Assembly (NCBI GenBank): GCA_965248605.1
Contig: CBDFJV010000007.1
Location: 1,426,001 to 1,490,000 of the forward strand
Source: CAUZJF01 sp965248605
GTDB lineage: Bacteria > Chloroflexota > Dehalococcoidia > Lucifugimonadales > CAUZJF01
Direction of reading: 5' to 3'
Length of the DNA stretch: 64,000 bases
Part shown: positions 44,037 through 50,932 of the stretch, piece by piece
How positions within the stretch are numbered: position 1 is the first letter of the stretch
Layout: every line of letters begins with the position of its first letter
Notes under the pieces: model-generated
Database searches by the model: none
Seen by the model: the letters and a program-made list of their open reading frames with translations, nothing else
What the model was told of the DNA's origin: nothing
Translations under genes and position numbers: made by a program

Positions 44037-44963
44037 CGGCCTTCGACAAGCTCAGGCTGAGCGGACTAAATAAGCCACGGACGTATAGCCGGCCAAGTGA
44101 GTCACTCATGGTCTGGTGTCTGCTCTCTACCCGTCCACGTTGAGCTGTGCGCTTTTCCTCCCGCTCATGGTCAGCTCCCCGGTCTCCTCCGCTCATGGTG
44201 AGCAACCATACATTCGCAGGGCGGACTGAACATAGGAAAGTAACTGGCTCGCCCCTCATACGTATGGGCAAGCCTTCGTCCCCTTGAACGGCCGTAGGGG
44301 CGCATTGTATGCGCCCGTCCGCCTGCTCGTTATAGCCCCAACCCGTTCGTGGTCAGCAGTTACTTGAGAGCAAATTATGCCCGCAGGGCGGACCGAATCT
44401 AGGTGAGTAACTGTTGTGACCAGTTACTCGATAGCCCACCGAACCGCTCGTGGGGTCCGGCTCTGTCCCCCCTTTGAAAAGGGGGTTGGGGGGATTTGAC
44501 CCACGTAATTAGATACAACCGCAAGCTGAAAGTGAGCGACCATACATCCGCAGGGCGGACGAAACGTATGAGAGCAACTCGCTTTGCTGCATACATAGGG
44601 GCAGTGCCCCTGTGCCTGCCCTGGCGCTCCCGCAAGACCCTCAAAAACGAGCAGTTACTCGATAGCCCACCGAACCGCTCGTGGGGTCCGGCTCTGTCCC
44701 TCCTTTGAAAAGGGGGGTTGGGGGGATTTGACCCACGGTAATTAGATACAATCGCAAGCTGAAAGTGAGTAATCATAAGTCCGCGGAGCGGACGAAACGT
44801 ATGAAAGCAACTCGCTCGCTGCGTGCGTAGGGGCAGTGCCCCCGTGCCTGCCCTGGCGCTCCCGCAAGGCCCTCAAAAACCAAGCAGTTACTTAAGAGCT
44901 CCCCGCTCCTCTTCCGCTCATGGTGAGCTTGTCGAACCATCCGACCTGCTTCCCAGATCATGG
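44037..44963. repeat. Repeat-rich spacer with a ~231-base tandem repeat
   Basis: No gene seen. It starts with REP units (CTTCGACAAGCTCAGGCTGAGCGG, CCGCTCATGGTCAGC, CCGCTCATGGTGAGC). Two near-identical ~231-base units run from about 44421 to 44883, each with CAGTTACTCGATAGCCCACC, GAACCGCTCGTGGGGTCCGG, CTTTGAAAAGGGG, TAATTAGATACAA, GCAAGCTGAAAGTGAG and GGGGCAGTGCCCC segments. A further degenerate unit lies before it (44210-44420) and another REP follows at 44921. The short open frames on both strands are repeats of each other and not genes. Confidence 0.75.
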
Positions 44964-46070
44964 CTAATCCAGCTCGGCGCACTCCAGGGAGCTGATCGGC
45001 GGCAGATAGTCCATCAGCAGGTCCCAGCTGTCGCCGTCGTCACGGGAGTAGAAGATCTGGCCGGTCGTCGTCCCAACATAGATGCCGCAAGGGTCCAGGC
45101 TATCGGTGGCCATGCCCTCGCGCATGACGTGAAGGTAGGCGTTCTTTTGGGGCAGCCCGTCGGTCAGAGGCTCCCAGTCGCCGCCACCGTTCCGGCTGCG
45201 ATAGATCCGGAATCTGGCGTCTGACATGTATCTCATGCCGCCGCCGGTTTCGTCCCCGACGGCGCTGTCCTCAGGTAGCACGTAGATCGTCTCCGGGTCC
45301 TGGGAGTGGACGCCGAACACGAAACCGAACCTGGACGGCAGTCCTTCCGAGACGTCGACCCACTCGCCGCCGCGATCGTCGCTCCGAAACACTCCGCAGT
45401 GGTTCTGCTGGTAGAGGACATCCGGACTCGATGGATGGGCGAGCATCTTGTGTGGGCACTGGCCGAATTCGGGGAACCGGTCCGGCATGAAGTCGGCCCG
45501 TACGCCTTTGTTCATCGTCTGCCAGCTTTCGCCCCCGTCGTCGGTCCCGAAGACACCGACAGCCGAAATGCCGACCCACATCCGCTCTTTCGCCGTTGGG
45601 TCCAGGACCATGCTATGCAAGCACAGCCCGCCGAAGCCTGGTTGCCAGCGTTCTCGGGTCGGGTGGTCCGTCAGGCCTGTCACCTCGTACCACGTGTCGC
45701 CACCGTCCTTGCTCTTGAAGAGAGACGCGGGCTCGGCTCCGGCGTACATCACGTTCGGCTCGTCCTGGTGGCCGGGCTCTATGTGCCAGATTCGATTCAG
45801 CGTCAGCTCGTTCCCGGGGTCGAATCGCGGTCCTTGCTTGGGGTCACTCCACGTCTCACCGAGGTCGTGGCTGACCTGGAGCTGGGCGCCCCAGACCGGG
45901 TTGTTTACGGCCAACCAAACGCTGCCATTGCCGCGGGAATCGTAAACGGCGTGGAATACGTCACCCCCGGCCGAGAAAGGCCCGGAAGTCGTCCAGCTCT
46001 TCCTGCTATCGTCGCTCGTGAGGATGAAAGCGCCTTTGCGGGTACCCACCAGTAGGCCGACTTGAGTCAT
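44964..46070 (-). CDS. BNR-repeat (sortilin-like) beta-propeller protein
   Basis: 368 residues. Asp-box turns SHDLGETWSD, KDGGDTWYEV, DDGGESWQTM, DDRGGEWVDV, NGGGDWEPL and DDGDSWDLL are spaced as propeller blades, and it begins VGLLVGTRKGAFILTSDD. This is a compact relative of the larger protein at 2426 (VPS10/BNR family). No signal peptide is seen. It is followed upstream, 44 bases away, by the left target copy of the mobile element (CGGCAAGC at 46114). Confidence 0.85.
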   Translation of the reverse strand: MTQVGLLVGTRKGAFILTSDDSRKSWTTSGPFSAGGDVFHAVYDSRGNGSVWLAVNNPVWGAQLQVSHDLGETWSDPKQGPRFDPGNELTLNRIWHIEPGHQDEPNVMYAGAEPASLFKSKDGGDTWYEVTGLTDHPTRERWQPGFGGLCLHSMVLDPTAKERMWVGISAVGVFGTDDGGESWQTMNKGVRADFMPDRFPEFGQCPHKMLAHPSSPDVLYQQNHCGVFRSDDRGGEWVDVSEGLPSRFGFVFGVHSQDPETIYVLPEDSAVGDETGGGMRYMSDARFRIYRSRNGGGDWEPLTDGLPQKNAYLHVMREGMATDSLDPCGIYVGTTTGQIFYSRDDGDSWDLLMDYLPPISSLECAELD

Positions 46071-46130
46071 CCGGCTCCTCCAGTCACATCGTCAGATGGC
46101 AATCAAGTTTAAGCGGCAAGCGGTAGTGTC

Positions 46131-46376
46131 CTAATTTGAATCGCTGGAATCAGTATCTGAAGTCCCCTGTAGCCTTCGCAGGAGCAAAACAAGGCGCCCC
46201 AAGAGCGGAACAAGAAGGAAGAAGGCGTAAATGACGAAAGTCATGGGCCACGCCAAGGCGGTTAGCCCAGCATAAATCCACCCGCGTTCGCCTGGGGCTA
46301 GTCGATATGAGCCGAACCGCGAAGTCTCCAACAAGCCGACCATGAAAAAGAACACGAAACCGACCACGTAGCCTAA
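46131..46376 (-). pseudogene. Small membrane protein of the element, C-terminal part, split by IS1380
   Basis: The frame continues from 48123: MPNNDIYWL at 48096-48123 is cut by IS1380 after TTAG, and GYVVGFVFFFMVGLLETSRFGS...DTDSSDSN resumes at 46376. Removing the insertion and one CTAA copy gives an 89-residue protein with two membrane segments (VVGFVFFFMVGLLET, LTALAWPMTFVIYAFFLLVPLLG). Its stop TAG lies in the element's terminal repeat. The start overlaps the stop of the 71-residue gene, so it was the last gene of the divergent operon. Confidence 0.8.
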
Positions 46377-48095
46377 GCCCGAATCCACCGACGGACAGGG
46401 ATGGACGACGTGAGGACAGCGGAAGGGGGTGAGGGAGTTACAGGCGTGATGATCCGGGCTCGAATTTGGGTAGACGGGAGGTTGGCGGGCGGTCTGCAGG
46501 CGCTTTTGGGGGCACCGATGGCGGCCTACAGTGGCTGTGGCGAGCCAGATGGCGGGATAGGACACGGCAAGAGGCGCTCGCGGACTGGGCTGGCGCGAGT
46601 TTGCGGGGACGTTGGGTTGGCTGGTGGGTCAGTGGCGGACGGGCTCCGTCAGGCTGGGAGTGGAATGGCTCGCAGTCGGGCCAGGGCGCGGCTGAACTGC
46701 TCCTCCCAGGGCCAGCGCCGGGGAAGCTGCAGGGTCAATCGGCGTGCCGAGCGGGTGATCCGTCCGGCCAAGGCAAAGACCCGTCGTCTGAGGGTCTTGG
46801 TGGTCACGATCTGCTGACCCAGGCCGATGCGGGCTGTCCAGCGGGCCAGGTTGTGCGCCATCACCTGTACCGCCAGCCAGGCGCCGTTGGCGGCGAAACG
46901 GCCCGAGGGGAGATGGTTCAGCCCCACGCCGTACTTGAGGTCGCGTATCGCATTCTCGATCTCGGCGTGACGGCGATGATCGGCCTCCAGTTCCAGCGTC
47001 TCCCCGTCCCGGTCGGTGATGAAGCCGTGATAGCTGTAGGTGGCGAAGAGAGCCAGTTGAGAACAGGGCGCCGGCTTCACCCGCCGGACGATGAGCCGTA
47101 CCGGCGCGGCGTCCGCCTCGGCCTGGAACGGGGTGTAGGTGGTCTCGGCCACATCGGCGGCGCCGTCCATCCAGTAAGGAATCGGCGTCCAGGCATCTTC
47201 GGGTATCGCCTCGATGAGATTCCGCAGGCGGGCGCGCTGGCGGATGGCGATGGAGAAGCGGACATCCATCCGGCGGCAGACGGCGACCACGGCGTGGGTA
47301 TAGAAGCCGCTGTCGGCCCGCACCGTGAGTTGGCCCCTGGCTCCGCAGTAGCGCACCCGCCCCACCGTTTCACGCAGGAAGTGGGCAGCGCCGCGGGCGG
47401 TGTTAGCCCGGCCCTCGCGCAGGCGGGCCATCAGCACGTCGCCGGTGCCGGCGGCGACGGCCAGCAGCGGGTGATAGCCCCGCGCACCGGTGTAGCCGTG
47501 GTGGCGGGCGCCCTCCTTGGCCAGTCCGTAGGTCTCGCAGATCGTCGAATCAAGGTCGATGGTGAATGGTGCGTCGCCGGGTCCGGCACCGGCCTTCCAG
47601 ACCCGGGCCAGCAACTCGCGGCTCACCCGGTCCAGTTGGCGGACATGGCCCCACCTGAAGCTGCGCAGGAAGGTGCCCAGGGTGGAGGGAGCCTTAGCCG
47701 TGAAACCGAGCACGCGGGCGGTCCCGCCGGCGCGCAGCACATCGGCGTCGTCGATGCAATCTCCGCCGGCTAGGGCGGAGGCCACCAGGGTCATCATCTT
47801 GTCGCCGGTGTTCGCCCGGCCCGGCGCGCCGCCGAGGTCGAGGTGCTTCCGGAGGAGTTGGGGCAGGCCAAGGCGCAGGGCGAGGGTGGCGGGAAGGATC
47901 AGCCCGGCATTGGCCACCAGGCGGTGGTCGTCGAAGGCGATTTGGATGCGGTCGGGGTGGTTACGTGGTAGCATCTATCGGGTGCTCCTTTTCTGGGACC
48001 GGTTTTCTGTTTCAAAACCATTATCCCAGATTCAGAGGCGCACCCTTTTGTTTCTTCAGCAGGCCTCCTACACGCCGTCCTTCGGTGGATTAGGG
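46377..48095 (-). mobile_element. IS1380-family insertion sequence, copy A
   Basis: 1719 bases bounded by GCCCGAATCCACCG and CGGTGGATTAGGG, with 4-base target duplications CTAA at 46373-46376 and 48096-48099. Flanking sequence reads through in frame when it is removed. A near-identical copy in opposite orientation lies at 54854-56572. Confidence 0.92.
46649..47974 (-). CDS. IS1380 family transposase, copy A
   Basis: 441 residues. DDE-type transposase of the IS1380 family: NTGDKMMTLVASALAGGDCIDD in the N-terminal part, first Asp in FTIDLDSTICETYG, second Asp in LTVRADSGFY, and the Glu region near RRHAEIENAIRDLKYGVGLNHLPSG, which is the conserved C-terminal signature. Compared with copy B it reads EDAWTPIPYWMDG where B has EDGWTPIPYWLDG; otherwise no difference was noticed. 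It looks intact and therefore recently active. The large opposite-strand frame over it is a shadow. Confidence 0.94.
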   Translation of the reverse strand: MLPRNHPDRIQIAFDDHRLVANAGLILPATLALRLGLPQLLRKHLDLGGAPGRANTGDKMMTLVASALAGGDCIDDADVLRAGGTARVLGFTAKAPSTLGTFLRSFRWGHVRQLDRVSRELLARVWKAGAGPGDAPFTIDLDSTICETYGLAKEGARHHGYTGARGYHPLLAVAAGTGDVLMARLREGRANTARGAAHFLRETVGRVRYCGARGQLTVRADSGFYTHAVVAVCRRMDVRFSIAIRQRARLRNLIEAIPEDAWTPIPYWMDGAADVAETTYTPFQAEADAAPVRLIVRRVKPAPCSQLALFATYSYHGFITDRDGETLELEADHRRHAEIENAIRDLKYGVGLNHLPSGRFAANGAWLAVQVMAHNLARWTARIGLGQQIVTTKTLRRRVFALAGRITRSARRLTLQLPRRWPWEEQFSRALARLRAIPLPA

Positions 48096-48123
48096 CTAAC
48101 CAGTAGATGTCGTTGTTAGGCAT
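48096..48123 (-). pseudogene. Start of the split small membrane protein gene
   Basis: MPNNDIYWL, the N-terminal codons of the 89-residue gene whose remainder is at 46131-46376. The ATG at 48123 overlaps the stop of the upstream 71-residue gene. Confidence 0.75.
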
Positions 48124-48331
48124 CGTGATATTTCTGAACGATAGCTGCCCTCACAGCCGCCTCTGGCGAGTCCACCGGCCCTTCGTGCAGCACAGCCACG
48201 TAACGCCGCTTCTCTGAGCCGTCCACGGCGTGCGACCACGCATAGCAGCGTGTGGCGGTCGGGTGACCCTCTAAGTCGAAGACCTCCACGGTGCCGTCCC
48301 ACACGGCCTCGCCCTGGAAGGTTTCTGTCAC
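48116..48331 (-). CDS. Hypothetical protein of the mobile element
   Basis: 71 residues, not recognised: FQGEAVWDGTVEVFDLEGHPTATRCYAWSH and YVAVLHEGPVDSPEAAVRAAIVQKY. No membrane segment. It follows the 252-residue gene after ~40 bases and overlaps the next start, so the three are one operon in the element. Confidence 0.65.
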   Translation of the reverse strand: MTETFQGEAVWDGTVEVFDLEGHPTATRCYAWSHAVDGSEKRRYVAVLHEGPVDSPEAAVRAAIVQKYHDA

Positions 48332-48371
48332 GGGTACCGACTCTACATGGGTAGCGTCGCAGCCGTGGAGG

Positions 48372-49130
48372 TCACGAATTGCCTGTTTCAGACGTTGCCT
48401 GTTGCTCAGTGGTCTTTTCCTCGGGTGGCCTGTAGCCTTTCAAGATTCGATCGAATCTCTTCCATTCCTCATTCGTTAGATCGATGGGCAAAGTCACATT
48501 ACCAAGCCTATCGCTTCCAAAGGGGATTGGAATGTTCATGGTTCCGGCCTGGGACAGTGCAGGCGGTGGGGGTGGAGGCATGTCGGAAACCTCTTCCTCG
48601 TCCTGGTCTTCATTGTCCAAATCGTCGTCGATTTGTTCCCCCATATTATCATATTCGTCTATGCCTGCATAGGCCATCGAGGCTGCGTAGACAGAGATTA
48701 GGCGATTTGCCCCTTCGTTCGTAAAGTTCTTTTCCACGACTAAGAATTGCCGCATCGCGTCTGGAGCGGCGCTCTCCAACTCGTGGTGAAGCTCCGCGAA
48801 AATCGGCGGCGTTAAGACAGCAAGGGCTATCGCATCCCTATGCTCACGAGACGCTTGATTCCTGAGGATGACGGTCAAAGCGCGATTGGTTAGTCGAGGA
48901 TTCCCGCCCTTCTTGCCTTCAAGAAACCCGTACTGGCGTAGGGACGCTAGACGCACTTTGACCGGACCTGCCGCACTGGTATAGCCCCATGCGCTCGCTG
49001 CGTCCTGGCGAGTGAATTCACCACGCCCGACACCTGGCCCTGAGGTACCTTGGTACAGCGCCGCCAGCACGCCGACGGCATCCTCCAAGCTTATCCCTGG
49101 ATAGTTCGGGCTCCGCCGTTTGATAGCCAT
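48372..49130 (-). CDS. Winged-helix-like protein of the mobile element
   Basis: 252 residues from ATG 49130, which has GGAGAGG seven bases ahead. Residues ~5-80 (YPGISLEDAVGVLAALYQG, FTRQDAASAWGYTSAAGPVKVRLASLRQYGFLEGKKGGNPRLTNRAL) look like a winged helix-turn-helix. The C-terminal third is acidic (DDDLDNEDQDEEEV) followed by a proline run and a basic end. I do not recognise the family. A palindrome overlaps its promoter, so it may be an autorepressor controlling both this operon and the divergent transposase transcript. Confidence 0.65.
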   Translation of the reverse strand: MAIKRRSPNYPGISLEDAVGVLAALYQGTSGPGVGRGEFTRQDAASAWGYTSAAGPVKVRLASLRQYGFLEGKKGGNPRLTNRALTVILRNQASREHRDAIALAVLTPPIFAELHHELESAAPDAMRQFLVVEKNFTNEGANRLISVYAASMAYAGIDEYDNMGEQIDDDLDNEDQDEEEVSDMPPPPPPALSQAGTMNIPIPFGSDRLGNVTLPIDLTNEEWKRFDRILKGYRPPEEKTTEQQATSETGNS

Positions 49131-49141
49131 GGTTCCTCTCC

Positions 49142-49189
49142 GACAATTTGTGTTCCAGCACGAGGATACCATGAGGCGCACAAATTGTC
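49142..49189. promoter_or_regulatory. Inverted-repeat operator between divergent promoters
   Basis: GACAATTTGTG (49142-49152) and CACAAATTGTC (49179-49189) are perfect 11-base inverted arms, 26 bases apart. On the minus strand TTGGAC, an 18-base spacer and TATCCT make a promoter for the 252-residue gene, and the arms overlap its -35 box and its leader, as an operator should. Confidence 0.7.
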
Positions 49190-49198
49190 CAATTTGGG

Positions 49199-49227
49199 TT
49201 GACAAATCGGGGAATGTATGGTACAAT
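49199..49227 (+). promoter_or_regulatory. Consensus sigma-70 promoter
   Basis: TTGACA at 49199-49204, a 17-base spacer and TACAAT at 49222-49227. One of the best promoters in the window, reading toward the tRNA-like leader and transposase. Confidence 0.85.
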
Positions 49228-49233
49228 TAGGGT

Positions 49234-49378
49234 ATAGAAAACCCCCAAGGTTGCGGCCTCAGGGGTTACGTGTGGGGAGTGGATGGTTCCTGGCGGCAGC
49301 CTTTACAACTTGCCTCACGGGGTTCGACCCCCCGACTCTCCACTTCCTTATTATACCACCCGCACTGGAGCCGAACGA
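49234..49378 (+). ncRNA. Structured leader with a tRNA-like fold
   Basis: A ~145-base leader before the transposase gene. At 49274-49335 the ends GGGGAGT and ACTCTCC pair as a 7-base acceptor stem, and CGGGG-TTCGACC-CCCCG is a perfect T-arm with the TTCGA consensus. The D arm is short (GGA-TGGT-TCC), and the anticodon stem (GGCAG/TTGCC) has a 10-base loop, so it is not a standard tRNA. GGTATA near 49230 can pair with TATACC at ~49354, closing the whole leader. Could be a decayed tRNA, a tRNA mimic or an accidental fold. Confidence 0.45.
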
Positions 49379-50203
49379 TGAACAAGCTGAAGCCAGAACG
49401 CCAAGAGGCCGTGATTCGAGCCTTGGTCGAAGGTTGCTCGATTCGCTCGGTCGAGCGAATGACCGGTATCCACCGCGACACCATCATGCGGCTGGCCGTG
49501 CGGGTCGGCCAAACCTGCGAAGAAGTGATGGACGTGATGATGCGCGGCCTGTTCTGCAAGCGTATCGAGGTCGATGAGATTTGGTGCTATGTCGGCAAGA
49601 AACAGCGCCACGTCGAGCCGACCGACGACCTAGACACCGTTGGCGACTTCTGGACATACGTGGCTATCGACTCCGATACCAAGCTGGTTCCGAGTTACCA
49701 CGTTGGCAAGCGGGATGGTGCTAACGCCTACCACTTCATCAACGACCTGTGATTGCGCCTAGAGAACCGCGTTCAGATTAGCTCAGACGGCCTACGGGCC
49801 CTACGTCGATGCCATCGAGACTGCCTTCGGCGCGGACGTGGACTATGGGCAGATCGTAAAGTCCTACGAAGCGGAGCCCCTTGGACCTGGTAGGTACAGC
49901 CCGCCGCAGGTGACCTCCACCGACAAGACCATCATTCAAGGCCGACCGGACTGGGACAAGATTTCGACCGCCTACGTCGAGAGGAACAACCTCACCATGC
50001 GGATGGCGATGCGCCGCTTCACTCGGCTGACGAATGGATTCAGTAAGCGAGTGGAGAACCTGAAAGCCGCCGTCGCCCTACACTTTGCCTACTACAACCT
50101 TGTCCGTGGACATCGGAGCCTACACGGGGCGACGCCAGCGATGGCAGCGGGACTCCAAGACGGTTTCTGGTCTCTCCGCGACCTCATTGACCTAAGTCAG
50201 TAG
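49379..50203 (+). pseudogene. IS1-family transposase, disrupted
   Basis: MNKLKPERQEAVIRALVEG...RIEVDEIWCYVGKKQRHV is intact to 49752, with an N-terminal helix-turn-helix and the first DDE motif (VDEIWCYV). An in-frame TGA then falls where the family reads DLSRRLENR, after which LRLENRVQISSDGLRA continues, then a one-base shift at GGGCCC restores YVDAIETAFGADVDYGQIVK...HRSLHGATPAMAAGL to 50203. Expected length is ~270 residues. Two lesions mean it cannot be active unless by recoding. It supplies the family assignment for the element and is followed by no other transposase. Confidence 0.75.
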
Positions 50204-50273
50204 TCATTGTAGAGATGGCGGACGCAATCCACCTAGAAATATGGATGAGGTGATCATCAAGCCCCACATGTAG

Positions 50274-50302
50274 TTGCGGTCAGTCGAACCGTGTGGTAAT
50301 CT
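50274..50302 (+). promoter_or_regulatory. Promoter of candidate ncRNA
   Basis: TTGCGG at 50274-50279, 17-base spacer, TAATCT at 50297-50302. It lies just upstream of a string of hairpins that end in a terminator. Confidence 0.55.
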
Positions 50303-50308
50303 GGGCTA

Positions 50309-50468
50309 TCTGTCGGACAACTAAAGAAGCCCGCCTTCCAGGGCGGGCCACCTCAGACCAGCGGGTCTGATACTACTCAGCAATTTGTAGAGACAGTATA
50401 GCCCCTTCAAGGGGACTGTGTCAAACGCAAACCGCCCCGCTTGGTATGAGCAGGGCGGTTTCTTTTTT
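50309..50468 (+). ncRNA. Candidate structured ncRNA, four hairpins, own terminator
   Basis: 160 bases with no open frame that looks coding. Hairpin 1: GCCCGCC...GGCGGGC (50329-50348). Hairpin 2: CAGACC-AGC-GGGTCTG (near 50356). Hairpin 3: ACAGT-atag-CCCC-TTCA-AGGGG-ACTGT (near 50391-50419). Hairpin 4: the terminator AAACCGCCC...GGGCGGTTT with T-run. A promoter-like pair precedes it. It lies between the transposase and the GIY-YIG-like gene inside the element. Family not recognised. Confidence 0.5.
50429..50468 (+). terminator. Rho-independent terminator
   Basis: AAACCGCCC (50429-50437) and GGGCGGTTT (50453-50461) with a loop of 15 bases, followed by CTTTTTT. Confidence 0.85.
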
Positions 50469-50590
50469 GGGGAACCACCGCACCGTGGCGGGGACTCCCA
50501 CGCACGAAACAGGCGTAATCTTAGTTGGTGACGCCGCGTAGGGTCAAGAACGGTAGCTGGTAACAGCGTAAATCGATTGCCGACCGCCGT

Positions 50591-50617
50591 GGTGACTCCA
50601 CCGTTAAAGGTGTCACC
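50591..50617 (+). promoter_or_regulatory. Inverted repeat at the start of the GIY-YIG-like gene
   Basis: GGTGAC-TCCACCGTTAAAG-GTGTCACC: GGTGAC and GTCACC are 6-base arms directly before the ATG at 50619, so the stem would sit over the ribosome-binding region and could regulate translation. Confidence 0.4.
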
Positions 50618-50618
50618 T

Positions 50619-50852
50619 ATGAAACAGAAGGGGTACACGATTCGTGGGCGGAACAACCGCATCAAGTACATCGGCATTACCAATGACCCTGAGCGCAGAG
50701 CCGGGGAACACGAAGCCGGCGGCAAGCCAGGCGTGCTGAAGGTTGAAACCGGTTCACGAACTCCGCCATCGGCTGTGAAGTGGGAACAAGAGCGGTTACA
50801 GACCTACCGCGACAATCACGGCGGCAAGAACCCGCCGTTGAACAAGCGCTAG
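50619..50852 (+). CDS. Small GIY-YIG-like nuclease domain protein
   Basis: 77 residues from ATG 50619. GYTIRGRNNRIKYIGITNDPERRAGEHEAGG fits the GIY-YIG pattern: GYTI for GIY, KYIG for YIG, then the Arg of NDPERR and His of GEH. EQERLQTYRDNHGGKNPPLNKR supplies the Glu and the final Asn. It is a minimal single-domain form with the expected catalytic residues. GIY-YIG enzymes cut DNA in homing and repair. It is the last gene inside the mobile element, 72 bases before its right end. Assignment by motif only. Confidence 0.6.
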   Translation: MKQKGYTIRGRNNRIKYIGITNDPERRAGEHEAGGKPGVLKVETGSRTPPSAVKWEQERLQTYRDNHGGKNPPLNKR

Positions 50853-50932
50853 AGATGTAGACCTGAGTCGGTGGGGAGTCTACCTTTCCAGAGGCTACCC
50901 CGCCGTTGAAATTAGGACACTACCCGGCAAGC

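Larger units (their letters stand above)
46122..50924. mobile_element. 4.8-kb element with IS1-family transposase and cargo, 8-bp target duplication
   Basis: Left end GGTAGTGTCCTAATTTGAA (46122 on) and right end TTGAAATTAGGACACTACC (to 50924) are inverted: 16 bases match perfectly, 18 of 19 overall. Direct repeats CGGCAAGC flank it at 46114-46121 and 50925-50932. An 8-base duplication is usual for the IS1 family, and an IS1-type transposase remnant lies inside. Without the nested IS1380 copy (1719 bases plus duplicated CTAA) it is 3080 bases. Cargo: three minus-strand genes behind an operator, a tRNA-like leader, the transposase, a candidate ncRNA and a GIY-YIG-like gene. Joining the flanks restores the end of the antiporter-rhodanese frame (SALAA-stop), which independently supports the ends. 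Confidence 0.85.

Noticed and set aside
44399..44982. Three similar short minus-strand frames ending in LSSNW or LSSNC-type sequence
   Set aside because: They are copies of the 231-base tandem repeat read in frame; peptide similarity follows from the DNA repeat.
46466..47773. A 435-codon plus-strand frame over IS1380 copy A (and its mirror at 55177-56484)
   Set aside because: It is antisense to an intact transposase, shows the low-complexity Gly/Arg/Ala composition of GC-rich shadows, and the frame is the same in both IS copies.
49274..49335. Call as an ordinary tRNA gene
   Set aside because: The acceptor and T arms fit, but the D arm is too short and the anticodon arm has a 10-base loop, so it is reported only as a tRNA-like leader.
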